Assembly (NCBI GenBank): GCA_964023275.1
Contig: OZ029922.1
Location: forward strand, 4,611,196 to 4,675,195
Direction: 5' to 3'
Origin: Norana najaformis
Taxonomy: Eukaryota; Annelida; Clitellata; Crassiclitellata; Hormogastridae
DNA length: 64,000 nucleotides
Shown here: positions 24,939 to 38,300 of the stretch, one piece after another
Position numbering within the stretch: the first letter of the stretch is position 1
How the letters are laid out: each line of letters starts with the position of its first letter
The notes under the pieces: generated by a model
Database searches by the model: none
Told to the model about the DNA's origin: nothing
The model's input: only the letters and a program-made list of their open reading frames with translations
Position numbers and translations under genes: made by a program

Positions 24939-27900
24939 ATCCACGGAACTCGCTTCCAGCAGCACGGGATTGAACGCGCGTCCTGTCTTCACGCTCAAAG
25001 TACGGCTTCCGTTTTCACGACTGTCAGATTTGCTGAATCTGAAACCATATTATTGGAAATGTTGAATATGAAAGGAACTATTTATGTGATCTGTTTTTTA
25101 CTACTCCCGTTAAAGATGGCCTTTAATTGATTTTTATGAGACTGATTTTTATGATTTTTTTAAGGGTTAGGGTTGTTGATGAACCTGTGTTAGATTGCAG
25201 ACATTGCATGAATTGGAAGAAATTGCCTGGCTAGAGTGAAATGGATGCCTGCTGGTGACCGAATGTATATAGAAATTTTGCAGTGGAATTACACTGGTGA
25301 CGTCAGGTTGCGGGCCAGATGGCCACCATTAGACTAGTTGTGCTTGTGTTGTGTTTACGTGTTTTCTCCACGGAACACCCGGATCGTGACCTGTAAATCA
25401 CTTAAGCTTGGCAGCTGAATGAGTACACTTTAAAGTAGTTTTTGGAAAGTGACCTTGAGCTATTTGTAGTTTTTTTTAAGAACCTGGCATCAGCTGAAGT
25501 ATTCCCTTGGCTGATTCACTTTGTCGAATGCGTGGCAGGAAGTCAGTCTTTGTCTCTGTACGAGTTATTACTTAGTCAGTTGCCAATGGTTTCTGATAGT
25601 CCATGGATTCTTTGGACTGATAGAATCCACCATTGTAAGTTCAATCATTGGTTTAGCTGGCTCTTTTCCTGGCAAAGCTTGAGTTTGAAGTAGAAGTCGT
25701 AAGCCAAGACCTGATGTGATGGAACAGCTGTGGAATGTCTAACTGCATCACATCTGGTCTTCAGTGAACTCCTCGAAATAAATGATAGAAGACGAGATTT
25801 AGGTTACATACTAAAACCGTCATTGGTTCATTAGTAATGTCAATATAATGACATGTTTTCCAGAAAAATATCTAAAATTGTAGCAGAATATTTATATTTT
25901 AGGAAGGACAGACAATCATAATTGTTCAGAACTACCATCCGGAAGACCGAGCGGAGGATGGTGGGTCGACGGGAGAACGCAGTGAGGGTGAAAGCGGAGA
26001 CCTGGCAAACACAACTTCACCAGATGGCTTGATTTGGGATCAGCCAGGCAGACCATTCCGAATAATGAGTGGCGGACTTCACACAAACGGTGTTACGCTG
26101 TTGGTTCAGTCCAACGATGTCGCAATGGCTTCACCAGCACAAAGTGGTTCTCTCAGTGACCAGAAACATTCCAGCGGGGAGTCGTACGAGCCTTGTCCAA
26201 TCTGCGGTGACAAGGTTTCTGGTAAGACCTGGGTGCAGCTTCGTATCTGGAATTTAATTGCTGTTGTTCTGAATTTGTTCATGTTTAAAATGATGTTTAG
26301 CTGTTTTAGTCATGAAGATTATTAAACTTACGTAATGTAACAAAGTTACCTAATGTGTACCATGTATTTGCATTTGTAGTACAATTTTATCTTAGACGTG
26401 TCTCGCCCTTTAGGGATACTGAATGAATGATATATGCTCGTACTTTGTGGAGTTTTTGTGACGAGAGTTTTTAACGCTGCAGTTTCTCTGCCAGAGAGTT
26501 TTTAACTCTGCAATTTCTCTACCAGACAGTTTTTAACTCTGCAATTTCTCTGCCAAAGAGTTTTTAACTCTGCAGTTTCATCGAAATAAGACTTTTAGAG
26601 GTGATGGCAGGCAACAATGGCAATGATCCAAGCAGCATGAATTGGCTGGGGAAGTCAAGCCAGAGGAAGGTCTGAAATGCCTGCTTCTGTGTACATCCCA
26701 GATAAAATATTAAGTAAACCTATGTACGAAACTGATGTGTTTGAAGAATGTTACACAGATTTGTGTCAGCAATTTTCTGCAGTTAATGAAGTGTTTTTGC
26801 AAACGTAGGCTACCACTATGGGATCTTTTCCTGCGAAAGCTGTAAGGGCTTCTTCAAGCGAACAGTCCAGAACGGCAAATCGTTCACGTGTCGTCACAAG
26901 GGCGAGTGTTCAATTGCGATAACAAACCGCAAGAAGTGCCCTGCATGTCGCTTCAGGAAATGTCGATTGGCTGGAATGCGACTCGAAGGTAAAGAGCTCT
27001 TGCTAGTCGATCCAAACACTTTAGGCTGTCAGTCTGTCTTCTTAAAGATTTTCGGTAACATCAAACTCACTGTCAAGTTGTCTGCAGATTTTCTTTGTCA
27101 TAATGTTATTTCTTTATAGTGAAAAGGAAATTGCTTCTCTGCTTCATGTTTGCAGTATTTGGCAAAGGAAACACATTTTCACATCTGTATATAATAAAAG
27201 GCTTTGACACATATATGGTCCCTGGTCCATTTAGTACTTTTAGAGCAGATGAATGATAACGCTATCGCCATCTTGTAGAGGACTTGAAAACAAAGTAATT
27301 TCTTTGCATATGGCCAGGGAGAGGGAATGGGGGTAGGGGAGGGAATGGAGGGCTAGGGGAGGGAATAGAGGGCTTGGGAGGGACAGTGACAGAAGGGACA
27401 TTTTGGCAAAATCGTATGCAGATGCTTTGCACAGGATTGGCTAGTTTGAATTTTGGTGTCACCGTTTTGTGAGTATTGCTTGCACTGTTCCTTAAGCCTT
27501 AACTTAACAATAGTGATGTACGTATGATTATTTCTGTCTGGCACCTTTAAAGAACCCCTTTGTCTTCCTTAGACGGGGACAGACTGGGCTACTGCAGGTT
27601 TTAAGAATAAGATTGTTGGTGCGAGAATCACAAAACGTGAGATTTAATTCATTTAGTGCTTTAGTTGAACTAGGCTTATTAGAGCAGAAGTTGTTGCTAA
27701 TGAGCTATCACCTGATCATCTGCAATTCTTATGCGCTCTGCTGCCTCAGGCATCTCTCATCTGCATTTGGAAATCATCCTTTATTTATCTAAGAGACGCG
27801 TAGTCAAGTTGCAAACGCTTTCAAATAGGTTGCATAAAAGGAGACTGCTTACATTTTTTGTGGTAGACTGTTACAATAGAAATTTCTTGGAGCCTCTGGA

Positions 27901-30900
27901 GTACTGCATACAGTCAGTCTTCTCAGCAGAGCATTGTGAGCGATGAGAAAAGGTTGCGCATATAGTCGGCATCTGCAGAAAAGAGCTTTTCATGATTGCA
28001 TTTGATTGATAGACCTTTAGATGTGCTGTCATGCATGTATCTGTGCTTAATGTACCACCCGATCCAACAAATTAGATGGAAATGGCATTGTTTCAAGTAG
28101 AGTAAAGGATGGTTTGTAGTCTACTATTTATAGCTGCTAGTAAACAACTAAATTCCTGTCTTCATTTATTTTTGCAACTCCAAGCGGTTAATCTGTTGCT
28201 GGTAAACAAGTTAGGTCATCTGAATCCAGATGAATTAAGGCTGCTGGTGTATCTTGTAGGTCTGACCAGTGCTTCAGTATAGCGGCTTAATGGTAATGAA
28301 ATTCACCCCTCATCCGCACAGTTGATATTTCCTTTCCTTGTAACAGAAACACTTAATTTCATGAAGCAACCTTTGATTAACTCCATTCTTAGCCAGTGGA
28401 AGTAGACAGACCCAAATAGGGTTGTCTGAAACTGATGTTTCTTGATTATTTTTATTAATTAGAAACTTTATAGCACCTTGATTATTTTTATTAATTAGAA
28501 ACTTTATAGCGCCCGTGTCTTATGCTCAAGGCATCAACCGATGGCACACCAAATTCTAGCCTCAGTCAGATAGGCATCCAGAAAATCAGTCCACGGAAAC
28601 AGAGAGGCGGCCGACAGTGGATGAGCCATCTGAAAAAATTCTGATTTGTTCAGAATCAGATCAGTCAACAGTTGCTGAAGCTTAGCAGCCAGTGAACTTG
28701 TGTGGGTGTTGATGTAATTCAGCCACTGGTTGTTTATTTGTAGCAATTCGTCCCGACAGAACTCGCGGTGGACGAAGCAACTACGAGGGTTGCTACACGC
28801 GAACCCAGCCAAACAGTTCAGAACGGGTCGCACAGCCGTCGCCGCCCTCCCAGTCTCTCCCGGTTAAACGCAGCATCAGCGGAATCCCTCGGCCGTCGTC
28901 CAAGACCCTCAATCACTCGTCGTCCTCTCCCTCTTTGGCTTGCTTCAACTCAGTGCCTAAACCAGACAAGCCTTCCTCTCCCGGCCGGTTGAACAGCTTT
29001 ACGCAGGTCCTGGAAGATCTTCTGGCGGCCGAGTCACTCGTAGAGGACGAAGAAAATACAGAGATCGAAAATCAGGTGTCGCTCACGAGCAACGATCCCT
29101 TTGAGTCACTGTTCCGTCTCATAGATCATTGCCTCTACAAGATTGTTCGCTGGGCACGAAACCAACGGGATTTTGCAAACATATTGGTAAGCTCAACTCT
29201 GGAACCAACCCCTTCTTGCCTATCGATTTTCTTTTGACTGACTGCCTGTGAATAAGCTGCTTCCCACAACTTAGCTTTCATTGGATGCTGTAGAAATCTC
29301 AACATTACGATGGAGTGTTATTCTAATGGCCAGAATGACTGATTCCTAGGCAATTCCTAGGCAACCGACTGCTATTTTTTAGTAGGACACCATTAAAACA
29401 TGAGTTTTTATATCAGTCAATCAGCCCCTTTACGGATATAATTGCAGTGCCACTTGAATCAGTGCCACTTAATCATTTTACGGATATAATTGCAGTGCCA
29501 CTTGAATCAGTGCCACTTAATCACTTTACGGATATAATTGCAGTGCCACTTAATCACTTTTACGGATATAATTGCAGTGCCACTTGAATCAGTGCCACTT
29601 AATCACTTTACGGATATGTTTGCAGTGCCACTTAATCACTTTTACGGATATAATTGCAGTGCCACTTGTATTCTTTTATATGTTAGCCTATCTGTATGAT
29701 TTCAGATCAAATCAAATGATTGTTCGCTTGTCTGCCTTTGTGTAATTTAAACTGAACCTTTTAAGAGTCACAGAGAAGGGAATTATTTCTTAAGGGTTGT
29801 CCATTAAGGACGTCTGCAAAGAGAGGGGAGGAGGAGTCACCCAAATGCGGACAAGGGGAGGGAGTTATTCCCAATGCAGACATCCACATCTAAATTTGGT
29901 ACATCCAGTTATTTTGGTACAGTCTGTACTGCATTGAATCTGATTAGAGTCCCTTTGTTGGAAATGGCATTGTAAAGAAATCCCACACTGTAGCAAAGTT
30001 AGCCTGCAAGATACATGTGCCTTAATTCATCTAGGCCTTAGAACTCCTTTGGAGTGCGGACGCCCGCAAAGGGACTGGGGAGGGTAGTGCACCACATTGC
30101 GCCATTAGGATACTGCTCGACGGTCATTCACTGGGATGTCATTTCTATGCTGATGATACCCAAATTTACAGTTTGTTTGACAGTTTCTCTTGTCACTCGT
30201 CTGTGCAGCTGTTGTCTGATGCCTTTGAGGAGATGCAGTCTTGGATGGTGGCAAATAAACTCCCCCTTATCCCATCAAAAACTGAACTTTTGCTACAGGG
30301 CACTCCGCAGCAGCTTAAGAAGTTTGAATGGCTTAAATTGTTAAATCTTGCTGACTCGCTTGTTGAGTTAACATGGTGCCTGTGACTTGGACATTGTTTT
30401 TGATTCTATGTCTCTCACCGACTATGTAAATGATGTTTAAAAATCATCGTATATGTATATTTGTGACATATGCAGAATTAAGCGTTATGCCCCATGTCTT
30501 CAAGGATATCTCTGGCAAATGTATTGGTCTCCCGTCACCTTGATTGCTGTAACTCGCTTCTTACTGGTATTACAAAGTAAAACATGCAGAAACTACAGCA
30601 AATTCAGAACTCCTTTGCTAGAGTCATAACTGATGCATCCAAATATGAGCACATAACCCCTGTACTTAAATCTGTGCAATGGTTTTCTGTTCAGCAAAGG
30701 ATTTTTTCAGTTGAGGCCTATAGTTTTTTAAAACATTGAACTCTGGCCAACAGCAGTACTTAAAATCAGTCCTCCCTCCCCAGACCTCTCATTATTATGC
30801 AACCAGGTCGTCTGATTGTCTTTCTCTGTGCCAAAAACTAGAACTGTTCTAGGTGGATGAACTTTTTCGGTAACTAGACCTAAATTTTGAAGCTCTCTTC

Positions 30901-33535
30901 TTGCATCTGTTCGTTCAGCTCAGTATCTTTTGTCGTTTCGTTCTCAAGTGAAGATTTACCTTTTTGAGTTGGCTTACCCACCGCAGGCTGCCTCTGTTTC
31001 AGTGGACTGAAATTATTTGTATTGAACTGATCACAGCTTGGTTTTGGTGGGCCATCGGTTGATGCCTTGTGCGTTAGACAACAGCACGCCATAGGAGTTG
31101 CTGAATTATTAAAAATAATAAATGTAGACAGTGGGGAGGGGTACACAGTAGGTCATTTTTTTGGGATGTCCTTTATGGATGACCTCTATGCATTGTTCAG
31201 AATTGTCCATTTCATAAACACTTGATTTGATATACTGAATGGCTCCTTTATGGTCAGTAGTACCTGTTCCAAAGCCTGTCTCTCTCCTTGGACTGACCTT
31301 CTAGATATTGACCTGATTGCACCTTGGCTTTGATGCACCACTGGTTGATGCTTGTGCATTAGACACCGGCACAATAGAAGTTATTAATTACAATTACAAA
31401 GCAAATCCAAGGTAGATACATGCATTTAGCTGGAAGTTCAAAGCTTGCTGTCACCAGTGAATGTCTTCAGTTATAGCACAAACTGTGGATATCGTCTGCT
31501 TATATACAAGCCTTTTCTAGTTTGTTTTTTCTGTATTTACGATTTTTTTTAGCAAATTATGAGCAAGAACCGAAAATATGTAATATCACAACGACTATTA
31601 ATTTTAATGTTTACATTGCAGTAGCAATTTCTCATGGAAAATTTTTTATTCACTTCTAAACTTTTTACAAAGTTTGCCTTGAAATTACTGTTGTAATTTA
31701 AAAAGTAAACTATATCTGCTTTTATATTAATTATTTTAAGTTCCTTGTGGTGATGTGCAACTTGTGCGCTCTCACTGCGCCAATCTGTGTAGTATGCTCT
31801 GCTCCCTTAAGTTCAGCCTTGGTAGTTTGACCTTTATTTACTGTCTTGGGCCTGCCCAATCCTCGCAAATTTCTTTCTTTCAAGGCAGAAACTTCCATAG
31901 CTCAAGAACTCTGGTTGCTTTTTGAGCAATTTTGTTGTAATAAATCAACCTATATATAGGGTATAAAAACATCTTGGATATGAACAAACTTCTGCTGCTT
32001 ACCTCTCCGTCTAGACACAGACTGACTAGCTTAAGTAATTTACAGATGTTTTGTACGAATTGAACAGTTTCAGTAGAACATCACCTTTCACTGACTGTGA
32101 ATGCAAATCATCTCAGTAACATTAGTAAGAAACTAAATACATCCAACTGCAGAGCAGTGCATGCAGTCTGCATGTACGGTTAGGCCTTAGGCCCACACAC
32201 ATGACATTCCTACTATAGATTTCTGATAAAATTCAATTTGTGCTTTATGGCTACAAAGCATGATATATTGCAAATTTTAGTGATGCAATTAATTCAATTG
32301 AAATCAATGCCTGCTTGTAGTTTTTTACGCAAATTTCAATAATTTGCCGTGTTTGGTTGTTTACAGACGGATGACCAGATTGTTTTGCTACAGAACTGCT
32401 GGGCAGAGCTGTTGTTCATCAACTGTTGTTGGAAGTCACTGAAGGTTGCTGATGGTCTCCACGTCGGCAAGGATCACGTCATCACGACGGAGATGGCCAA
32501 GGATATGGACATAGAAAAAGTAACACAGCGTCTTCTCGACTACACAAATTTTCTACGGAATTATCAGGTGGACATCTATGAAATCGTTGCCCTAAAGATG
32601 TTGCTTCTTCTGTCACCAGGTTAGCCATTAAATTTTTTCCATCTGAATCCATCTGCTTTCTTTGTTTCGTGTATATGTATTCAGAGATAATGTAATGCCA
32701 TGATGACATCAACCAACGAAGCCAAGCTATTGTGCATTAAAGACTTTCTCAAAGTTGCGATAGAGTGACCCCAGGAACACTCAAACCTGCACTCTGCATA
32801 AATCTGATCTGATCTGTAAGCTTCTGTAGCACCTTTATTGTAACACTGTTTCCAGTCATCTGGTACAATACATTACAGTACATTGGGGCATCACTTGAGG
32901 ATAGTCACATTCCAAAATGATAATTCTTTGGAAAGAACCAGTCATATCTATTACAGACCTGTGAGTAACTAACCAATGAGCTGAAATCTGAAAAAGTCAT
33001 GTAGTGACTAGGAAAGATCCTGTATATAAGTGTAATTCTGCATGATTTGAATTGTAAAAACAAAGCCAAAATCATACAGGAATTTAACCTTGGGACATGG
33101 CACAGAACTTACATTTGGCAATATGTTAATTTGTGCTTGAAAGGGCAACATGCAGGAATTAATGTTGGATGATATATGTTTAATCCCATACTGGGTGTTT
33201 GATAGGGTTTTCTAGTTTGCAAGTTGAATAGTGTGTTTTGTGGATCAGGCATGTGCTGAGGTGAGATATTCTTCATTTTAGATGTTGACAACTTGAGCGA
33301 CCCCGATGGAGTGAAGGCGTACCAGGAGCACATGCTCGACATATTCATGACGTATACCAACGAACACTATCCTCACATACCAAACAAATTTGGACATCTG
33401 CTGGCAAAGCAGGCTGAACTGTCGCGTACGTGTTGTATGGCAAAAGAACTACTGATTCCACACGAGAGATCGGGCAAGGTTCCAGATAAAAGCCTTCTGC
33501 ACGAACTGCTCAAGGGAGACATTGCTCTTCACTGA
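24847..33535 (+). CDS. HR39: NR5B-type nuclear receptor (HR39-like / FTZ-F1 family)
   Basis: A DNA-binding transcription factor of 533 aa. Exons: 24847-24999, 25903-26221, 26809-26988, 28744-29186, 32367-32619 and 33282-33535; all have GT/AG borders, phases agree and the total is 1602 nt. The two zinc fingers span about residues 149-215, with P-box CESCKG and second finger [20 protein letters not shown]. The FTZ-F1 box [14 protein letters not shown] follows directly; in this family it reads the bases 5' of an AGGTCA half-site. After a Ser/Pro-rich hinge, the ligand-binding domain begins near residue 335 ([20 protein letters not shown]) and ends with an AF-2-like helix, [30 protein letters not shown] and RKKCPACRF resemble Drosophila HR39 (NR5B) more than FTZ-F1 or SF-1 (NR5A). 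The ATG at 24847 is chosen because an in-frame stop lies at 24835 and a good acceptor (TTTGCAG) ends at 24833. Non-coding 5' exons are probably upstream. Family is nearly certain; the NR5B assignment is likely. Confidence 0.93.
26465..26580. repeat. 36-bp tandem repeat, about three to four copies, in receptor intron 2
   Basis: GAGTTTTTAACTCTGCAGTT then TCTCTGCCAGA repeats with few changes. GAGTTTTTAACTC is itself a near-palindrome. Confidence 0.8.
27317..27384 (+). other. G-rich tract with G-quadruplex potential in receptor intron 3
   Basis: GGGAGAGGGAATGGGGGTAG continues as further GGG and GGGG runs with loops of one to seven bases on the coding strand, meeting the usual G3+N1-7 pattern more than once. 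Confidence 0.6.
28436..28512. repeat. Direct duplication of ~37 bp next to a dispersed repeat
   Basis: CTTGATTATTTTTATTAATT then AGAAACTTTATAGC occurs twice in a row, the second copy running into GCGCCCGTGTCTTATGCTCA. This is the end of the dispersed family also seen at 52560. Confidence 0.75.
28505..28640. mobile_element. Dispersed non-coding repeat, copy in receptor intron 3
   Basis: TTTATAGCGCC then AAGGCATCAACCGATGG matches the end at 52580 (TTTATAGCGCC then AAGGCTTCAGTCGATGG). It carries no coding signal and is cut off shortly before exon 4. Confidence 0.5.
29200..29315 (+). mobile_element. SINE-like dispersed repeat (copy 1)
   Basis: AACCCCTTCTTGCCTATCGA, GCCTGTGAATAAGCTG, GCTTTCATTGGATGCTGTAG then AAATCTC match the element at 63,770-63,890 with moderate divergence. 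Confidence 0.7.
29425..29668. repeat. Tandem repeat (36/48-bp units) in receptor intron 4
   Basis: TTTACGGATATAATTGCAGT then GCCACTTGAATCAGTGCCACTTAATCA repeats about five times; some units lack the GAATCAGTGCCACTT block. Confidence 0.85.
30040..31110 (+). mobile_element. Decayed LINE (CR1/L2-type) with reverse-transcriptase remnants
   Basis: Frameshifted coding pieces of a non-LTR reverse transcriptase: [14 protein letters not shown] (catalytic YADD, 30140-30181), [19 protein letters not shown], a region like [33 protein letters not shown] and, near the end, [20 protein letters not shown] 3' UTR with GGTTGATGCCTTGTGCGTTA and a TTAAAAATAATAAATG tail follows. Several frameshifts and stops make it inactive. 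It sits in the same orientation as the receptor inside intron 4. Confidence 0.85.
31225..31392 (+). mobile_element. Second LINE 3' tail in receptor intron 4
   Basis: GATTGCACCTTGGCTTTGAT, GGTTGATGCTTGTGCATTAG then ACACCGGCAC and TTATTAATTAC match the tails at 21,400 and 31,100. It is a separate, 5'-truncated insertion about 120 bp past the larger copy. Confidence 0.7.
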
Positions 33536-35249
33536 TAATATTGCCCTCGCTCGTCCTGCTACTGCTCCTGCTCTTTGCAAACCTCTTGTGCCTGTAAATG
33601 CATCCGGAAGTCGGAGAAGTGGCTGGGTGTCTGGTTCTGTTGACGACAGCAGCACGAAGGGTAGTTTCTCGTCCCTCTGCCTTCAGCAGGATGTGCCTCA
33701 AAACACCAGGATCAGTTTCATGTTCCAGCTGTGCAAAACGCTCTTGCAAAAGAATTATTCCAGTTTCTGCTTCTGTCCTTCTCGCCTTCTGGTCAGCGCT
33801 TAACGACGTGACTAGACTGTGACATTTGTGGAATTTCTAGATAAGCCTTTTAGAAATATCAAAGCCGATTTTATTTTTCTGGGATGTGTGATGCATCTGA
33901 TCAGATGTTCTTGGTGTCCGTTCAAGTTACATGACACATTTCTTGCTGTAGTGATCGCATGACGTATGCACTCATTTTGGAATGTTTGTGAAATTTTGTT
34001 AGATACTGAAGTAAATGAAATGAGAGTTATCAGTGTTTGTTCAAAAGTCATATTCTGTTTAAATAATGAGTTTTACCTGGTAAATAGATGGACCAATTTT
34101 TGTCTCTATGTGCTGACCGTAGCATTTTGGCGTATATTGTATTGTAAAAGTAATCGCTTGCACTATCATGTTAAGGGGTTTTAGCAATGAATTTTATAAT
34201 TTTATGATGAAATTCTTTGCTTTTATATATTTAAGGAAATTTTTAAAGTCTTGTGTAAAGTTTGCGTGAGTCAGATTGTGTTGTCACCAAGTTTTGTAAC
34301 TGCAATGATCTGATATTTTTGACTGGTTTGCTGACCCATTTTACTGAAAAATTTAAGTTACAAGACTTCCCATTTGCTTTGACGTTTGTGTTTAAGGGCC
34401 AAGGGTCTGCAGTTCTCTCCCGTGCCTGACCCATAACTAACGCTTGATTTCCTGTTCGTAGAATACTAAGAGTCAAATCTCGAAGAAGGTTTTCTGATTT
34501 AAAGTTTTTAAAAGGTGACATCGAAGTGATCAGTGTGGAGAAATTGATTCGTCATTACTCGGACATGGAAGGGGTTTCTCTCTCATATCTTCAGAGATAA
34601 AATCCCGACTCGACATGAACCTTTCTAAAAACATTCCAAAAATGTAACACTGAATTAAGGTAAATGAAGACCTTTTGGTTATTACAGTCAAATACGCTTT
34701 TGATGACAGTAGACACACATCCCGCATCATCAAAACTGCCACTTTACACACCTTGCTCCCATATAAATTGTAACTTGTTGCCTGTTAGAGAGACCCATGT
34801 AAATATCACGTAAGATTGTGTTGAGAAATGCCCAAGCAGTTGGATGTGGTTACAGTTTTTGACTAGCTAGATATTTTGGTGCATGTCGCTTTTTGTGTTC
34901 TGTTTGGCATTAAACAAGAAATACTACCATAGAAAAACCCGTCTTTTTTGCATACAAGCTCATCGATTAAGGAAGCAGACAAGGCTAGATAGAAGTTCAA
35001 GAAATGGCACAGAACAGAGAATAGCACAGTTGGATTCCTGGACCTGCGTAGAGGCAGAACACTGAATTATATGAAGAACAAGCTCATGAATTTCTACCAT
35101 TGTTGTAAACTTTCATACAAAATTTAGTTCTGCATGGCCTCCTCTCTTGAGGTTTTACTGACAACAAATTAAATCAATCCAAACTGTGCAGAATCCTAGG
35201 AACAGAACTGCCATGTAACTGAACATGTACTAAGTCCACTGAAGTACAT
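33536..35249. other. Convergent intergenic region between receptor and PSMB1
   Basis: Holds the receptor 3' UTR on the plus strand and the PSMB1 3' UTR on the minus strand. The first 250 bp after the receptor stop are open in several frames but match nothing. A plus-strand ATTAAA at 34909 is a candidate polyadenylation signal. I see no other gene. Confidence 0.5.
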
Positions 35250-35255
35250 TTTATT
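35250..35255 (-). terminator. PSMB1 polyadenylation signal
   Basis: TTTATT on the plus strand is AATAAA for PSMB1, about 80 nt downstream of its stop codon. Confidence 0.55.
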
Positions 35256-35332
35256 TGTTTATCCAGTCACTTTTCGTTTCCAAAAAACTTGAATCTAACA
35301 TTGAAACGGTAAAATGTCATATTCTGGACAGC

Positions 35333-38300
35333 CTAATCTTTACGCAGAGGAAATTCCTCTGCCCTTACACCATCTCTGGTGATGATGTTAATGTGCAGGC
35401 TGTCTCCAGTGTAGATGTCCCTCTCGGCTGCTGAAATGAAGACGTCTTTGACCAGTCTGACGGCCTTTTCCACTGTCAAAGGCTCTCTATGGACACCGTG
35501 TTGGTTTTTGTAACCAATCTGCAGCATGCAAACAAATCAACCGATCAGTTTTATCATGTCTAAATGACCAGGAAATGAAAACTTCCGAACAAAACCAAAA
35601 TGTCACTTAATCGAGATGCATAAAAACACATTTATTTTCACAGCCTTTGAAAAATCTGTCATAACGTATATATGCACATATCAAGATTCTTAACATAGCA
35701 CCCTAGTGTCGCCAAAGTGCATGAGTAATAAAACAGAAGCTAACGTCTGAATGATGACCATCATAAAAAGAACAACTAAAACTACACTGTAATTTAGAAA
35801 AAAATTAAATTTTAATCAGACAGTACTTCTCGTAAATTTTCTTGTCAAATCTAAATAAGTTTCTCTGCAGATATTTTCAAAAATTTAAAGAATACCTGCT
35901 GCCTAAGTTAACGAAGGGAATTCATAGTGTTTTTCCAATAACCGAATGACGGCACGGTAACATGTATGCACCCTTACAAAAGTTGACTTTGTACACATAT
36001 CTTGAATAAATGGGCAAGGTCAAAGTTCAAATGGAGACTTCAATCACTGACATAGCCCACTTACTTTGTACGTGTATCTGGACATTGAATTCAAACGTCA
36101 TTATATGAAACAAGGACATTCGTATTGACAGGTTTTTCAAATGCAAATATCCCAATACATAAATACCTCTCCAAGAAAAAATTACTACCGCTAACTCCGA
36201 AATTATTCCAACATTTTAACTTCTTGAACAGCTAAGAAAGACAAGATAACAATTTCATAACCATTTCTTTCAAGCTCTTATTATCAGAAACTACATTCAC
36301 AATAAACCTTGAAAATAAACCTGACAACAAAATTACTGATTACTGACTACCGCTTTACCTGATTATCCAGAAGTGGCTGCAAGATTGCTCCAGCTGACCC
36401 TGCAGCTCGATACTGCTCACGCTCATATGAACCAACCGGGTCAAAACTGTACACACAACCCTTACCTAAAAACCAAAATTTAGCAGAACAACTTAAAGAA
36501 CAGCAACAATGCATGATGATTCTTTAGTCACATACAACAATACTATCCACCTTGTGACTTAATGTGCATGCGTACGCATAGCTTTAGAGAGGTGGACACA
36601 TGTGGACACTGACATACATACAACTCACATGACATGTAATAGTTTTACTAGCACATTGCAAAATATTACATTTTTAATTATGAAAATAGAGACAAAAATC
36701 AAGAAGTTGATTTTGGGTGTGCATTAGTTTGGAAATCATGCCATAATCATAACTGCACATTTACAGCATCTCTTCAACAGGCAATCCTCCTCCAAAGCAA
36801 TCCCAGCCACCAGGGTCATGCTTAGTTGTGATCAAATACAAATAAGAAACCACCAAGAGTCTGTCCTGAAAACTGCATACACCCTGACCGTGAAGATAAC
36901 ATTTTTTCAACTATGTGAAACGCCAAAAACAGCTGAAAAGTTGCACCATTAATCGTATAAGCAGATGTCGAAATACCTTGTTCGTCCAAGCCTCCAATGA
37001 TGTTATATGTGTAGTAGGGAAAGAACCTTCGGTAGTAGAGGATTGTTGAAAGCATTGCTGCAATGGCACCAGATGCCATCTTGCTCTGGTGCTCATGCTC
37101 ATACATCTGCAACCACATTCAATTCAAATGCTAACAAACTTGCATCATCAATGTCAACATATAAACCACCAACTGCCTTCATCAGCCTAACGACATTGAC
37201 TGCCTTCATCTGCCTAACGACATTGACTGCCTTCATCAGCCTAATGACACTGACTGCCTTCATCAGCCTAACGACACTGACTGCCTTCATCATCCTAATG
37301 AGGCTGGACAATCTCTGTCACCTAGACAGAATGAGAACTTCAGCTAACCCAGTCCATAATTTTTTTGGCTCTTATGTTTATGGTAGTACACCTGAACATA
37401 TGGAGAAAACTATTACAAACAAGACACTGAAAGATGTTTGCAGCCTGTTTTGGTGACCGGTTTATGATATTGGGGCTATCACAGCTAATGTACCCTTGCA
37501 TTAACAGTAGACCTATACATACCAAAAAACTTTTATAACATATTTTAAGATTCTCAAAAAGGCACTGCAACATGACGATCTAGCAGTTCCAAAAGGTGCA
37601 TCTTAAGATAGGCTGAGAATGTTTCTTGAGCCGTTAGAGGAGGAAGAGTTTGAATTTCCAGTGGAAGACTGTTCCAGAAGGACAGTCCGATGCATAAGAA
37701 AGCACGATGTGCCCAAGCTGTTGTATGGGAACAGGGAACTACGAAACCTCAATGCGCCGCAGAAAGTAGCATTTGACCCGGTTAGCTCATGACAGGAATA
37801 AGAAGGTCCCTGATGTATTCTGGGGTTCAACCGGCTATCGAGGTCCCCCTAAGAGTAGAATCTTGAATTTAATTTTCCTCTCAACGGGAGCCAATGCAGT
37901 GTATCTCTCACAAACAGTTCGAAATATGCAAAAATTTTGGCAAGTTGGTCACCATTCAGATGGTGCAGCTGAGCACAGACTAAAGATGGCAAATTCAAAA
38001 TTTTCTTTGCACAAGAGTCACTGCTGCATCATATGATAAATTATGCCGAGTGACTCTGATCTGGTGCAGTTCATAAAAGCAGGACCTGCAGCGAGAATTG
38101 ACATGCGCCACAATTGACAGATCTCTATCCAAGGTTCTGGATTACACGTAGTGAGTCCCAACTCAGGAATGCCACCACTACCATCTCTTTGTCTATCTTT
38201 GATCACATCTGTCAAGAGCCAAGCCACATGAACTGCATTTTTAACAGACTCAAATGTTGCCTATCACTAGCAACAATCTCTGACTTGTATCTATAGCGGA

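Noticed and set aside
24540-24998. 152-codon minus-strand open frame
   Set aside because: Antisense to the receptor's first coding exon and a small 18-bp duplication; no domain features.
33522-33822. Extra coding exon after the receptor stop
   Set aside because: Several overlapping frames on both strands, none with similarity; the receptor already ends at its AF-2 helix, as expected for the family.
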